Positions 1 to 11,743 are shown, counted from the stretch's first letter. The stretch: DNA of 64,000 bases from CADCTP01 sp963849885 (GCA_963849885.1 CAWKIV010000017.1:11658-75657); one strand, 5' to 3'. The notes: generated by a model not told the origin, from the letters alone. Numbers and translations are program-made.

Positions 1-1840
1 CGGTGCCGGCCGGAGCCGGGGCGCCGGCCGAGGACGAGGTGGCCGCCGGGACCGGGGCTGCGGTGCCGGCGGGGGTGCTGTCGCTGCTGGCCCTGGACGA
101 GGCGCCGGACCCCGGCTGTCCGGGGCTGCCGGCCGGCCTGCCCGGCACGCTCGCGCTGATCCAGGCGCTCGGCGACCTCGAGCTGGCCGCCCCGCTCTGG
201 CTGGTCACCCGGCAGGCCGTCTCGGTCGGCGGGTCGGACCCGCTCCGCCGGCCGGGGCAGGCGGCGACCTGGGGGATCGGCCGGGTCGTCGGGCTGGAGC
301 AGCCGCGGCGGTGGGGCGGCCTGGTCGACCTGCCCGACACCCTGGACGCGGCGGTGGCCGGCTCGCTGGCGGCCGTGCTCGCCGCCGGGGACGAGGACCA
401 GGTCGCGATCCGGACCGCAGGCGTCTTCGCCCGGCGGCTGGTCCGCGCCCGCTGCGCCGGTGAGCCGGCGCCGCGGCGCTGGGCGCCCCGGGCCGAGGGC
501 ACGGTGCTGATCACCGGCGGCGGCGGCGTCCAGGCCGGCCGGGTCGCGCGCTGGCTGGCCGGCAACGGCGCCGGGCACCTGCTGCTCGCCGCCCGGCAGG
601 GCGCCGACACCGCCGGGATGGCCGAGCGGGTGGCCGAGCTGGAGGCCCTCGGCGCCCGGGTGACGGTCGCCCGCTGCGACGTACGCGACCGCGAGCAGCT
701 GCGGGCGGCGCTGGCCCTGGTCCCGGAGCGGTTCCCGCTGTCCGCGGTGGTGCACACCGCCGGGATCGGCCGGCTGCAGCCGCTGACCGGCACCACCCCC
801 GCCGACCTGGCCGAGGTGGTCGAGGCCAAGCTGGCCGGCGCCCGGCTGCTGGACGAGCTGACCCGCGAGCAGGGGCTGGAGCTGGACGCCTTCGTGCTGT
901 TCTCGGCGGTGTCGGCGACCTGGGGGAGCGGCGGGCAGGGCGCGTACGGCGCGGCGAACACGTACCTGGAGGCGCTCGTCGAGCACCGCCGCGGCCTGGG
1001 GCTGCCGGGCACCGCGGTCGCCTGGGGCGGCTGGGCCGGCGACGGCATGGCGGTCCGGGACGCGAGCGAGGCGACGCTGCGGCGGCGCGGCCTGCCCGAC
1101 GGGGCCTGGGCCGAGGCGGGCCAGACCCCGGCCGAGGCGGCCGACGAGACGCTGCGGGCCTGGGGGCTGCGACTGATGCCGCCCGAGCTGCTGCTGGCCG
1201 CGCTGCAGCAGGCGCTCGACCGCGACGAGGCGCTGGTGACCATCGCGGACGTCGACTGGCCGCAGTTCGTCACCGGCTTCACCGCGGCCCGGCCGCGCCC
1301 GCTGCTGCGCGACCTGCCCGAGGCCCGGGAGGCCGTCCGGGCGCTCACGGCGGACGAGCCCGGCGCCGCGGGTACGGGACGGGGCCGGGGATGGGGCCGG
1401 GGCCCGGGCCGGGGCCGGGACGGTCCCCGGGACTGGCGGAGCGGCTGGCGGCGATGTCCCGGCACGAGCGCGACCGCCGGCTGGTCGAGCTGGTCCGGGT
1501 GGAGGTGGCCGCGGTGCTCGGGCACCGGTCGGCGGAGTCCGTCGAGCTCGGACAGTCCTTCCTGGACATGGGGGTCGACTCGGTGACCTCGGTCCAGCTG
1601 CGCAACCGGATCGGCACCGCCAGCGGCCTGCGGCTGCCGGCCACGGTGATCTTCGACCACCCCACGGTCCGGGAGGTGGCCGCGTACCTGCGCGACCGGC
1701 TCGTCCCGGCGAGCGCCCCGGAGGCCGTCCCGGCGAGCACCCCGGAGGCCGTCCCGGCCCCGGACGGGGCGGACGACCTCGACCGGGCCGGCCTGGACGA
1801 GCTGATCGACATCCTCGACACCGAGCTGGACCGGCCGTGA
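1..1840 (+). CDS. Modular type I polyketide synthase, C-terminal part (KR-ACP), left end cut, one frame break
   Basis: The gene enters from the left edge. Frame 3 holds a KR structural half (to about nt 490) and the catalytic half (about 500-1110). The ACP lies in frame 2 (about 1440-1690) with GVDSV as the phosphopantetheine site. A C-terminal docking tail with a duplicated PEAVPAS motif ends in an acidic helix. The frames must join between about 1345 and 1425 in a tract made almost only of G and C, so one indel (probably sequencing) separates KR from ACP. An ATG at 1391 could start a free-standing ACP, but it has no clear ribosome site. The KR looks inactive: the NADPH loop reads GGGGVQAG, and the catalytic Ser 13 residues before the Tyr is Ala (FSAVSATWG), although Lys, Tyr and Asn remain. 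The Trp eight residues before the Tyr is an A-type mark. Stop and next start overlap (GTGA). Confidence 0.85.
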
Positions 1841-4800
1841 CCGACGACGCCCGGACGCTGGAGCAGCTCAGGCGGGCCACCGCCGCGCTGCGCGACGCCC
1901 GGCGCCGGCTGCGGGAGGTCGAGGCGGACCGGGACCGGGCCCGCGAGCCGATCGCCATCGTCGGCATGGCCTGCCGCTACCCCGGCGGCATCGGCACGCC
2001 GGAGCAGCTGTGGGAGCTGGTCGCGGCCGGCGGTGACGCGGTCACCGCGTTCCCGGCCGACCGGGGCTGGGACCTGGACGGGCTCTACCACCCGGAGGCC
2101 GGGCACCCGGGCACGTCGTACACCCGGGAGGGCTCCTTCCTGGCCGACGTGGCCGGCTTCGACGCGGCGTTCTTCGGCATCTCGCCGCGCGAGGCCGACA
2201 TGCTCGACCCGCGGCAGCGGCTGCTGCTGGAGGTCACCTGGGAGGCGCTGGAGCGGGCCGGCATCGACCCGCACCGCACCCGCGGGACGGACACCGCGGC
2301 CTTCGTCGGCGCGTCCGGCGACGACTACGTCTACGTCCTGGAGCGGGTGCCCGGCACCGACACCAGCTACCTCTACACCACCAACGCCACCAACGTGCTG
2401 TCCGGCCGGCTGGCGTACGTGCTGGGCTGGCACGGGCCGGCGGTCACGCTGGACACGGCGTGCTCGTCGTCGCTGGTGGCGCTGCACCAGGCCGCCCAGG
2501 CGCTGCGCGCCGGCGACTGCGACCTCGCCGTCGCCGGCGGCGCGGCGGTGCTGGCGTCGCCCCGGCTGTTCGTCGAGGGGTCGCGGCAGCGGGCGGTGGC
2601 GGCGGACGGGCGGTGCAAGGCGTTCGGGGACGGGGCGGACGGCACCGGGTGGGGTGAGGGCGTCGGGGTGGTGCTGCTGGAGCGGCTGTCCGACGCGCGG
2701 CGGCACGGCCGGACGGTGCTGGCCGTGGTCCGGGGCAGCGCGGTCAACCAGGACGGCCCCTCCAACGGCCTGGTCGCGCCGAGCGCGCCGGCCCAGATCC
2801 GGCTCATCCGGCGGGCCCTGGCGAACGCCGGGCTGGGTCCGGCGGAGGTGGACGCGGTGGAGGCGCACGGGACCGGGACCCGGCTGGGGGACCCGATCGA
2901 GGTGCACGCGCTGATGGCCACCTACGGGCAGGACCGCGATGGCGGCGATCCGTTGTGGCTGGGGTCGGTGAAGTCGAACATCGCGCACACCCAGGCGGCG
3001 GCCGGGATCGCCGGGGTGATCAAGATGGTGGAGGCGATCCGGCACGGGGTGCTGCCGGCCACGTTGCACGTGGCCGAGCCGTCCCGGGAGGTGGACTGGG
3101 ACGCCGGGGACGTGGCGCTGCTGACCGAGGCGCGGGACTGGCCGGCCACCGGCCGGCCCCGCCGGGCCGGCGTGTCCTCGATCGGTGGGGCCGGCACGAA
3201 CGCGCACGTCATCCTGGAGGAGGCACCCGCCGAGCCGCCGCCCGCCGAGGCGCCGGCCGATCCGGCGGCCGATCCGGCGGCCCTGCCCTGGGTGCTGTCG
3301 GCGCGGACCCCCCGGGCGCTGCGGGCCCGGGCGGCCGACCTGGGCACCCTCGCCGACGGCGCCGGCGCCCCGGGCGAGGTGGAGCTGGCCGCCGCCCTGG
3401 TGCGGTCGCGGTCCGCGTTCCCGTACCGGGCCGTCGTGGTCGGCCGGGACCGGGCCGAGCTGCGGGCCGGGCTCGCGGCCGTCGCGACCGGCGACGTGGT
3501 CCCGGACCGGGTGGTGACCGGGCGGGCGCGGCCGGACGTGGACGCGCCGGTGTTCGTGTTCCCCGGGCAGGGCTCGCAGTGGGCCGGCATGGGGGCGGCG
3601 CTGGCCGCGTCGTCCGGCGAGTTCGCGGCGGCCCTGGCCGAGTGCAGCGACGCGCTGGCCGCCCGGGTGGGCTGGTCGGTGCTGGACGTGGTCGCCGGCC
3701 GCGACGGGGCCCCCTCGATCCGCACGCCCGAGGTCGTCCAGCCGGTGCTCTTCGCGGTGCTGGTCGCCCTGGCCCGGCTGTGGCGGTCGTACGGCGTGGA
3801 GCCGGCCGCCGTCGTCGGCCACTCCCAGGGCGAGATCGCCGCCGCCCACGTGGCCGGGGCGCTGTCGCTCGACGACGCCGCCGAGATCATGGCCGCCCGG
3901 GCGGCGCTGATCCCGCTGCTGCGCGGCCGGGGCACGATGATGGCCGTCGCGCTGCCGGCCGCGGAGCTGGCCCCGCGGCTGGAGCGCTTCGGCGCGCGGC
4001 TGTCGGTGGCCGCGCACAACGGCCCGCGGGCGCTGACCGTCTCCGGCGACGTCCCCGCCGTCGAGGAGCTGGAGGAGGAGCTGGTCGCGGCCGGGGTCCG
4101 GGCCCGCCGGATCCGCGCCGCGGACGGCGCCGGGCACTCGGCCGAGGTCGACCCGTTCCGGGCCGACCTGGTCGGCCGGCTGGCCGGGATCGCGCCACGG
4201 GCGGCGGAGGTCGAGTTCGTCTCCACGGTCACCGCCGACACGCTGGAGACCACCCGGCTGACCGCGGACTACTGGTTCGCCAACGCGCGCCGCACGGTCC
4301 GCTTCGACGCCGCCGTACGCCGGCTGCTGGCCGCCGGTCACCGCGCCTTCCTGGAGATCAGCCCGCACCCGCTGCTGGTCGGGGCGATCGACGACATCGC
4401 CGAGGACACCGGCGTCGAGGTGGTGGCCGCCGGCAGCCTCCGCCGCGACGACGGCGACCTCGACCGGTTCCTGGTCTCCGCGGCCGAGCTGTACGCCCGG
4501 GGCACGCCGGTCGACTGGACCGCGGCGCTGCCCCGGCGGCCGGTCCGGCCGGTCGACCTGCCGACCTACCCCTTCCAGCGGCGCCGGCACTGGGTGGACG
4601 GCGGCGGCGCGGCGGCGGTCCCGGCGCAGCCGTCCGGGCTCGCGGAGCCCGCGCCCCACCGCCCGGACGACGACGCCCCCGCCGACGTGCCGGCCGGGCC
4701 GCCGGTGGCCGAGCAGCTCGCCGGCCTGACCGCCGCCGAGCAGGTGGCCCGGCTCACCGAGCTGATCCGCGCCCACATCGCCGCGGTGCTCCGCTACCCC

Positions 4801-5822
4801 TCGATCGAGGACGTGCCGGCCGACCAGCGGTTCCCGGAGCTGGGGCTGGACTCGCTGACCTCGGTGGAGCTGCGCAACCGGCTGGCCGCGGCGACCGGCG
4901 GGCGGCTGTCCGGCGCCGCGGCCGTCGAGCACCCGTCCCCGATCGAGCTGGCCCGGCACCTGCAGGCGGTGCTCGCCGGCGGGCCGGCCGCCGGCCCGCC
5001 GGCCACCGACAGCCTGGTGCAGCTGTTCGCCGAGGCCTGCCGGGCCGGTCGGGCCAGCGCGGCGCGGGGGATGCTGGAGCAGGCCGCCGGGCTGCGGCCG
5101 CGGTTCGACCGCGCCGAGGACGCGCCGGACCGGCCGGCCCCCCTGCGGCTGGCCGAGGGCCCGCGCCCGGCGCTGGTCTGCTTCCCCCCGTTCGTCATCC
5201 CCGCCGGGGCCGAGCAGCTCGTCCGGCTGGCCGCCCCGTTCCGCGGCGACCGGGGGTTCTGGGCGCTGCCGCACCCCGGGTTCGGCCGGGACGAGGCGCT
5301 GCCCGGCAGCCTGGCCGTGCTGCGGCGGCGGCAGGCCGAGCTGGCGCTGCGCTGCGCCGGCGACCGGGCGCCGGTGCTGGTCGGCTACTCCTCCGGCGGC
5401 TGGGTCGCGCAGGCCGTCGCCGAGGAGCTGACCGGGCTCGGCCGGCCGCCGGCCGCCGTGGTGCTCCTCGACGCCTTCACCCTGGGCGCGGACGACGCCA
5501 CCGGGGTGTTCGACGAGCTGATGGCCGCCGGTGCCGCCCGCTCCGGCCTGGCCGGGGTGACCGGCGCGGAGCTCACCGCGATGGGCTGGTATCTCGCCCT
5601 GTTCGAGCCGGCCGGGTCGCCGCCGCGGACCGGCGTGCCGACCCTGCTGGTCCGGGCGGCCGAGCAGCCGGCGCTGCGGGCCACCGGCGGCCGGCCGCCG
5701 GCGCCGCCCGGCGGCGTCACCGCCACGGTCGAGGTGCCGGGCGACCACGTGTCGATGCTGACCGACCACGCCGCCGCCACCGCGGCCGCGGTCGAGTCCT
5801 GGCTGGCCGCCGAGGAGGACCG

Positions 5823-6962
<1,140 letters not shown>

Positions 6963-6966
6963 GCGG

Positions 6967-7641
6967 ATGGCCGGCCAGACCCCGCTGACCCCGGAGCTGC
7001 TCGCGTACGTCCGGGCGGTGTCGCTGCGCGAGGACGAGGTGCTGCGGGAGCTGCGGGAGGAGACGGCGGCGTACCCGATGGGCACGACGATGCCGGTGCT
7101 GGCCGAGGAGGGGCAGCTGCTGGCGCTGCTGGTCCGGCTGACCGGGGCCCGGCTGGTGCTGGAGATCGGCACCTTCACCGGCTACAGCACGCTCTGCCTG
7201 GCCCGGGCGCTGCCGCCGGGCGGCCGGCTGGTCACCTGCGACATCACCGACCGGTGGCCGGCGATCGGCCGGCCGTTCTGGGACCGCGCCGGGGTGGCGG
7301 ACCGGATCGAGGTCCGGATCGGCGACGCCCGGGACACCCTGGCCGGCCTGCTCGCCGGCGGCGGCGCCGGCACCGTGGACCTGGTCTTCATCGACGCGGA
7401 CAAGGCCGGCTACCGGGACTACTACGAGGCGTCGCTGCGGCTGGCCCGCCCCGGCGGCCTGCTCGTGCTGGACAACACCGTCCTGTCCGGACAGGTGGCC
7501 GACCCGGCCGCGACCGACCCGGACACGGTGGCCGTCCGGGAGCTGAACGCCTTCCTGCACGGCGACGAGCGGGTCGAGCTGGCCATGCTCACCATGGCCG
7601 ACGGCATCACGCTGGCCCGCAAGGCCGGGGAGCCGGCGTGA
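6967..7641 (+). CDS. fkbG: O-methyltransferase, FkbG-like (methoxymalonyl-ACP pathway)
   Basis: A 224-aa SAM-dependent, divalent-metal O-methyltransferase of the catechol OMT-like family. The SAM loop is LEIGTFTGYST (about residues 60-70) and a metal-site segment reads FIDADKAGY. Its neighbours FkbK, FkbJ and FkbI-like are in the order known from FK520 and ansamycin clusters. This identifies it as the enzyme that methylates the hydroxyl of the ACP-bound three-carbon unit to give methoxymalonyl-ACP. It starts four bases after the P450 stop and its own stop overlaps the next GTG. Methylation of another part of the product is possible but less likely given this cassette. Confidence 0.88.
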   Translation: MAGQTPLTPELLAYVRAVSLREDEVLRELREETAAYPMGTTMPVLAEEGQLLALLVRLTGARLVLEIGTFTGYSTLCLARALPPGGRLVTCDITDRWPAIGRPFWDRAGVADRIEVRIGDARDTLAGLLAGGGAGTVDLVFIDADKAGYRDYYEASLRLARPGGLLVLDNTVLSGQVADPAATDPDTVAVRELNAFLHGDERVELAMLTMADGITLARKAGEPA

Positions 7642-8495
7642 CCGCGGCCGGGCCGGTCGCCGTGGTCGGCGCGGGCACCATGGGCTGCGGCATCGCCACC
7701 CTGGTCGTCGGCCACGGCCTCCCGGCCGTGCTGGTGGACGTGGACCCGGCCGCGCTGGCCGCCGCCCCGGCCCGGGTCCGCGGGCAGCTGCGGCACGCCC
7801 AGCTGCTCGCCGCGCTGCCGGCCGACCGTCCACCCGGGACGCTGACCACGGCCGCCGGGCCCGCCGGCCTGGCCGGGGCGGCGGCCGTCGTCGAGGCGGT
7901 CACCGAGGACGCCGACCGCAAGCGGGCCGCGCTGGCCGCCGCGGCGGCGGTGGTGCCGCCCGGCACGCCGCTGATCTCCACCACCTCCGGGATCCCGGTC
8001 GACGAGCTGGCCACCGGGCTGCCCCGCCCGGAGGACCTGCTGGCCACCCACTTCATGAACCCGGCGTACCTGATCGACATGGTGGAGCTGGTCCGCGGCC
8101 CGCGCACCGGCGACGCCGCGTACGCCGCCGCCGGGACGCTGCTGGCCGCGCTCGGCCGGCGCGCCGTGGCGGTGCGCGACGCGCCCGGCTTCGTCACCAG
8201 CCGGCTGCTGCACGCGATGATCAACGACGCCGCCCGCATCGTCGAGGAGGGCGTGGCCACCGCGGACGAGGTGGACACGCTGCTGCAGGGCTGCCTCGGC
8301 CACCGCACCGGGCCGCTGCGCACGGCCGACCTGATCGGCCTGGACAACCTGGTCGACTCGCTGCGGGCGCTGCACGCGCGCACCGGCGAGGAGCGCTACC
8401 GCCCGGCCGGCGCGCTGCTGCGCAAGGTGGCCGACGGGGAGCTGGGCCAGAAGTCCGGCCGGGGGTTCCACGACTACGGAGAGGTGCGGTCATGA
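7638..8495 (+). CDS. fkbK: 3-hydroxyacyl-CoA dehydrogenase family protein, FkbK-like
   Basis: A 285-aa NAD-dependent dehydrogenase of the 3-hydroxyacyl-CoA dehydrogenase family. A Rossmann motif GAGTMGCG lies near residue 11, a conserved THFMNP segment sits in the middle, and the C-terminal half is helical. In methoxymalonyl-ACP biosynthesis FkbK oxidises the glyceryl-ACP hydroxyl. The GTG start at 7638 overlaps the methyltransferase stop, and the stop overlaps the ACP ATG, so translation is coupled. Function is assigned from family plus cassette order. Confidence 0.87.
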   Translation: MTAAGPVAVVGAGTMGCGIATLVVGHGLPAVLVDVDPAALAAAPARVRGQLRHAQLLAALPADRPPGTLTTAAGPAGLAGAAAVVEAVTEDADRKRAALAAAAAVVPPGTPLISTTSGIPVDELATGLPRPEDLLATHFMNPAYLIDMVELVRGPRTGDAAYAAAGTLLAALGRRAVAVRDAPGFVTSRLLHAMINDAARIVEEGVATADEVDTLLQGCLGHRTGPLRTADLIGLDNLVDSLRALHARTGEERYRPAGALLRKVADGELGQKSGRGFHDYGEVRS

Positions 8496-8791
8496 CGTCT
8501 GAGCGGTCCCTCGACGCGGCCCCGGCGAGCCGGGAGGCGATCGAGGGCGAGCTGCTCCCGCTGCTGCAGGCCCGGCTGCGGGTGCCGGTGACGGCCGAGC
8601 AGGACCTCTTCGCCGACGGCATCGTCACCTCGATGCTGGCCATGCAGCTGGTCGTGCAGCTGGAGGAGACCTTCGCGGTGGCCATCGTCGGGCCGGACCT
8701 GAAGATGGCCAACTTCCGCAGCGTGGCCGCGATGGCCGACCTGGTGCACCGGCTGCGCTCCGCTCCTCCGGCCGGGTCCGATGCGGACTGA
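8492..8791 (+). CDS. fkbJ: Acyl carrier protein, FkbJ-like
   Basis: A 99-aa discrete carrier protein. The phosphopantetheine Ser is in DGIVTSMLAM, where the usual DSL is replaced by TSM, a form I associate with FkbJ-type carriers that hold the glyceryl/methoxymalonyl unit. ATGA overlap with the dehydrogenase and an 11-base overlap with the acyl-ACP dehydrogenase place it in one translational unit. Confidence 0.88.
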   Translation: MTSERSLDAAPASREAIEGELLPLLQARLRVPVTAEQDLFADGIVTSMLAMQLVVQLEETFAVAIVGPDLKMANFRSVAAMADLVHRLRSAPPAGSDAD

Positions 8792-9920
8792 GCCCGGTGC
8801 GGGTCCGGTGTGGACCGAGCAGCTGGCCGAGGGGCGGGCGCTGGTCGACGCGCTGGTCGGCGACCGGGCCGGGGACTGGGACGTGGCCGGCCTGCTGCCG
8901 GTCGAGGTGCTCCGCGAGCTCGGCGCCCGGGGCCTGCTCTGCGCCCAGGTGCCGGCCGGGTACGGCGGCCCGGGCCTGGACAGCCTGGCCAACGGCGAGC
9001 TCACCGCGTACGTCGGCAGCAGGTGCGGCTCGCTGCGCAGCGTGCTGACCTCGCAGGGCATGGCGGCCTGGACGATCCAGCGGCTGGCCGCCGAGGACCG
9101 CCGCCGGGAGTACCTGGCCGCGCTGGCCGGCGGGCAGCTGGCCGCCGTCGGCCTGTCCGAGCCGGAGGCCGGCAGCGACCTCGGCGCGCTGGCCACCCGC
9201 ATCCGCCCGGCCGGCGGCGACGTCGTCCTGGACGGGCACAAGACCTGGGTCACCGCGGCCCACTACGCCGACCTGCTGGTCGTCGCCGGCCGGCTGGCCG
9301 ACGGGGCCGCCGCCGTCGTGGTGCCGGCCGACGCGCCCGGGCTGTCGGTGGAGCGGGTGCCGCACCCGCTGGGCTGCCGCGCCGCCGGCCACGCGCACGT
9401 CCGGCTGGACTCGGTCCGGGTGCCCCGCGGCAACGTCCTCGGCGGTGGCCCGCAGTCGCTGTCGCTGCTGGTCACCACCGCGCTCGGGTACGGGCGGCTG
9501 TCGGTCGCCTGGGGCTGCGTCGGCATCCTGCGGGCCTGCCTGGCCGCGGCGGGCGAGCACGCCGCGGTCCGCCGGCAGTTCGGCCGGCCGCTGGCCGGGC
9601 ACCAGCTGGTCGGCCGGCACCTGGCCGACCTGCTGGTGGCCGAGCAGATCGCGACCCGGGCCTGCGAGCACGCCAGCCGCTGCTGGGACGCCCGGTCCCC
9701 GGACGCGGTGGTGGCCACCGTGCTGGCCAAGTACGTCGGGGCCACCCAGGCCGTCCGCGGCGCCGCCACCGCGGTGCAGGTGCTCGCCTCGGCCGGGGCG
9801 GTCGACGGCCACGCCGTGGCCCGCGCGTACCGGGACGCGAAGCTCATGGAGATCATCGAGGGCAGCAACGAGATCTGCCAGCTGATGCTGGCCCAGCACC
9901 TGGTCACCGCGGCCGGGTGA
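8781..9920 (+). CDS. fkbI: Acyl-CoA/acyl-ACP dehydrogenase, FkbI-like
   Basis: A 379-aa flavin-dependent acyl dehydrogenase. It has the standard three-part acyl-CoA dehydrogenase fold, with the GLSEPEAGSDLGA flavin/substrate loop near residue 120 and a C-terminal IEGSNEI segment holding the likely catalytic Glu. In the methoxymalonyl-ACP route FkbI works on the ACP-bound unit made by FkbH and FkbK. FkbH, which loads the glycerate-derived unit, is not in this window and should lie upstream or elsewhere. This is the last gene of the first block; a 289-bp gap follows. Confidence 0.88.
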   Translation: MRTEPGAGPVWTEQLAEGRALVDALVGDRAGDWDVAGLLPVEVLRELGARGLLCAQVPAGYGGPGLDSLANGELTAYVGSRCGSLRSVLTSQGMAAWTIQRLAAEDRRREYLAALAGGQLAAVGLSEPEAGSDLGALATRIRPAGGDVVLDGHKTWVTAAHYADLLVVAGRLADGAAAVVVPADAPGLSVERVPHPLGCRAAGHAHVRLDSVRVPRGNVLGGGPQSLSLLVTTALGYGRLSVAWGCVGILRACLAAAGEHAAVRRQFGRPLAGHQLVGRHLADLLVAEQIATRACEHASRCWDARSPDAVVATVLAKYVGATQAVRGAATAVQVLASAGAVDGHAVARAYRDAKLMEIIEGSNEICQLMLAQHLVTAAG

Positions 9921-10209
9921 CGGGCGATGGCCGACGCCGCTGCCGGGCGCGGTGCGGGTGGACGCCCCCGACCTCGGTGCCGGCGCCGGCGGCCGCCCGG
10001 GCCGGGCTGACCGGTGCCGGCCGCGGCCCGGCCCGGGCTGACAACGAGGTGCCAGCGGACGGTCCCGGCGGGGCCGCGGGATGGCCCGGGGCCGGGCTGC
10101 CCGGGGGTCGCTGGCAGGTTGTGGCCGGCAGCCTTCCGGCCCGCTCGGGCCCGGTCATAGCGTCGGTCCGCGGGTCCGGCGGACCGGCCGACCGGTCGGA
10201 GGGAGCGCC
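9921..10209 (+). promoter_or_regulatory. Intergenic region between the methoxymalonyl cassette and the discrete-KS block
   Basis: This is the only sizeable gap inside the cluster, so a promoter for the second block is expected. A TAGCGT at 10158-10163 fits an actinobacterial -10. No good -35 is visible. Just downstream is a 7-bp inverted repeat GGTCCGC/GCGGACC (10165-10171 and 10179-10185), which could be an operator or a leader hairpin. GGAGGG at 10198-10203 is the ribosome site of the next ACP. Two direct copies of a GCCCGG-rich 15-mer ending in GGGCTGAC (near 10000 and 10035) are also visible. Confidence 0.4.
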
Positions 10210-10479
10210 ATGACGTCACCTGCCGCACAGCGCCAGGACGAGATCCGGGACATCGTCTGCGAGATCCTCGAGATCGAGCCGGCCGAGGTCACCGAGACCA
10301 GCCTGTTCAAGGAGGACCACGACGCGGACTCGCTGCGCGCCATCGAGATCCTCGCCGCGCTGGAGAAGCGCTTCGACGTGGTCATCGACCAGGCCGAGCT
10401 GGCCCGCATGGTCAACCTGGCCGGCGTGTACGAGGTCGTGGCCGAGGCCCGCCAGGCCCACGGGACCCGCGCCGAGTGA
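10210..10479 (+). CDS. Discrete acyl carrier protein (first ACP of the reducing block)
   Basis: An 89-aa carrier protein with the phosphopantetheine Ser in DADSLRAIE and acidic recognition helices. The ATG at 10210 is chosen because GGAGGG lies six bases upstream; the frame is open further upstream, but that part does not look coding. It is followed after 10 bases by a ketosynthase, the usual arrangement of a type II or fatty-acid-like synthase. It probably carries the growing chain for the discrete ketosynthases. Confidence 0.92.
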   Translation: MTSPAAQRQDEIRDIVCEILEIEPAEVTETSLFKEDHDADSLRAIEILAALEKRFDVVIDQAELARMVNLAGVYEVVAEARQAHGTRAE

Positions 10480-10489
10480 GCCGGGACAG

Positions 10490-11743
10490 GTGCCCACCGT
10501 GACCCGCGACCGGGTGGTCGTCACCGGCATGGGGGCGGTGTCCAGCATCGGCATCGGCCTGCCCGCCTTCCTGGCCGGCCTGCGGGCCGGCCGCTGCGCC
10601 GCGGCGCCGATCGAGGCGTTCGACACCACCGGCTTCGAGTACGCGATCGGCTGCGAGATCGCCGACTTCGCGCCGGAGCGGTGGATCAGCACCCTGCCGG
10701 TCGACACGCTCGGCCGGGCCACCCAGTTCTCCGTGTCGGCCGCCCGGATGGCGGTCGCCGACGCCGGGCTCGCCGCCGCCGAGCTGCGCCGGCGCCGCGG
10801 CCTGATCGCGATCGGCACCACCGACGGCGAGGCCCGCGACCTGGACCGGCTGGTCGAGACCGAGGTCCGGGACTCCCCGGCGGCGATGGACCCGGGGCTG
10901 GCCCGGCGGGTGCCGGCCGGCCGGCTGTCCGCGGCCGTCGCGGCCGAGCTCGACCTCAGCGACGTGGAGGTGGTCACGCTGCCGACCGCCTGCGCGGCCG
11001 GCAACTACGCGATCGGCTACGGCTACGACGCGATCCGCGCCGGCGACGTCGACTACGCGGTCTGCGGCGGGGCCGACGCGGTGTGCCGCAAGACCTTCAC
11101 CGGCTTCTACCGGATCGGCACCATGGCGCCGGAGCGCTGCCAGCCGTTCGACAAGGACCGCAAGGGCATCCTGGTCGGCGAGGGCGGCGGCGTGCTGGTG
11201 CTGGAGAGCCTGCGCTCGGCCCGGGAGCGGGGCGCCCGGGTGCACGCCGAGGTGCTCGGCTTCGGCCTCAACTGCGACGCCCGGCACCCGGTCGCGCCGG
11301 ACGAGGACAGCGTGGCCCGGTGCATGCAGCTCGCGCTCGCCGACGCCGGCGTGGCCCCCGGCGAGGTCGACTTCATCTCCGCCCACGGCACCGGCACCCG
11401 GGCCAACGACGTGACCGAGGCGGCGGCCGTCCGCCGGGTGTTCGGCGCGGACACCGCGCCGCGCACGGTGTCCATGAAGTCGATGCTCGGGCACAGCATG
11501 GGCGCGGCCAGCGCGCTGGCCTCCATCGGCTGCGTGCTGGCGATCCTGGACGGCTTCATCCCGCCGACGGCCAACCACGTCGAGACCGACCCGGAGTGCG
11601 GGCTGGACTGCGTGCCCAACGTGGCCGTCGCGGCCCGGCCGCGGATCGTGCAGAACACCGGCCTGGCCTTCGGCGGCAACAACGCCGTGGTCGTCTACGG
11701 CCGGCACGAGCCCGCCGGCGTCCGGCCGGAGCCGGTCCGGTGA
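10490..11743 (+). CDS. Discrete beta-ketoacyl-ACP synthase (KS, FabF-like), complete triad
   Basis: A 417-aa FabF/KS-alpha-like condensing enzyme. The active-site Cys168 is in PTACAAGN, His299 in SAHGTGT and His335 in MLGHSMG, so it should be able to decarboxylate malonyl-ACP and condense. The GTG at 10490 is used; a second GTG at 10499 is possible. Its stop overlaps the start of the second KS. The sequence resembles KSs of highly reducing type II and aryl-polyene systems more than aromatic PKSs, judged only from motif context. Confidence 0.92.
   Translation: MPTVTRDRVVVTGMGAVSSIGIGLPAFLAGLRAGRCAAAPIEAFDTTGFEYAIGCEIADFAPERWISTLPVDTLGRATQFSVSAARMAVADAGLAAAELRRRRGLIAIGTTDGEARDLDRLVETEVRDSPAAMDPGLARRVPAGRLSAAVAAELDLSDVEVVTLPTACAAGNYAIGYGYDAIRAGDVDYAVCGGADAVCRKTFTGFYRIGTMAPERCQPFDKDRKGILVGEGGGVLVLESLRSARERGARVHAEVLGFGLNCDARHPVAPDEDSVARCMQLALADAGVAPGEVDFISAHGTGTRANDVTEAAAVRRVFGADTAPRTVSMKSMLGHSMGAASALASIGCVLAILDGFIPPTANHVETDPECGLDCVPNVAVAARPRIVQNTGLAFGGNNAVVVYGRHEPAGVRPEPVR

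Noticed and set aside
1345..5769. A 1474-codon open frame on the minus strand opposite the PKS
   Set aside because: It is rich in Arg, Gly, Pro and His, has no domain, and mirrors the plus-strand codon bias. The plus strand clearly encodes KS-AT-ACP-TE.
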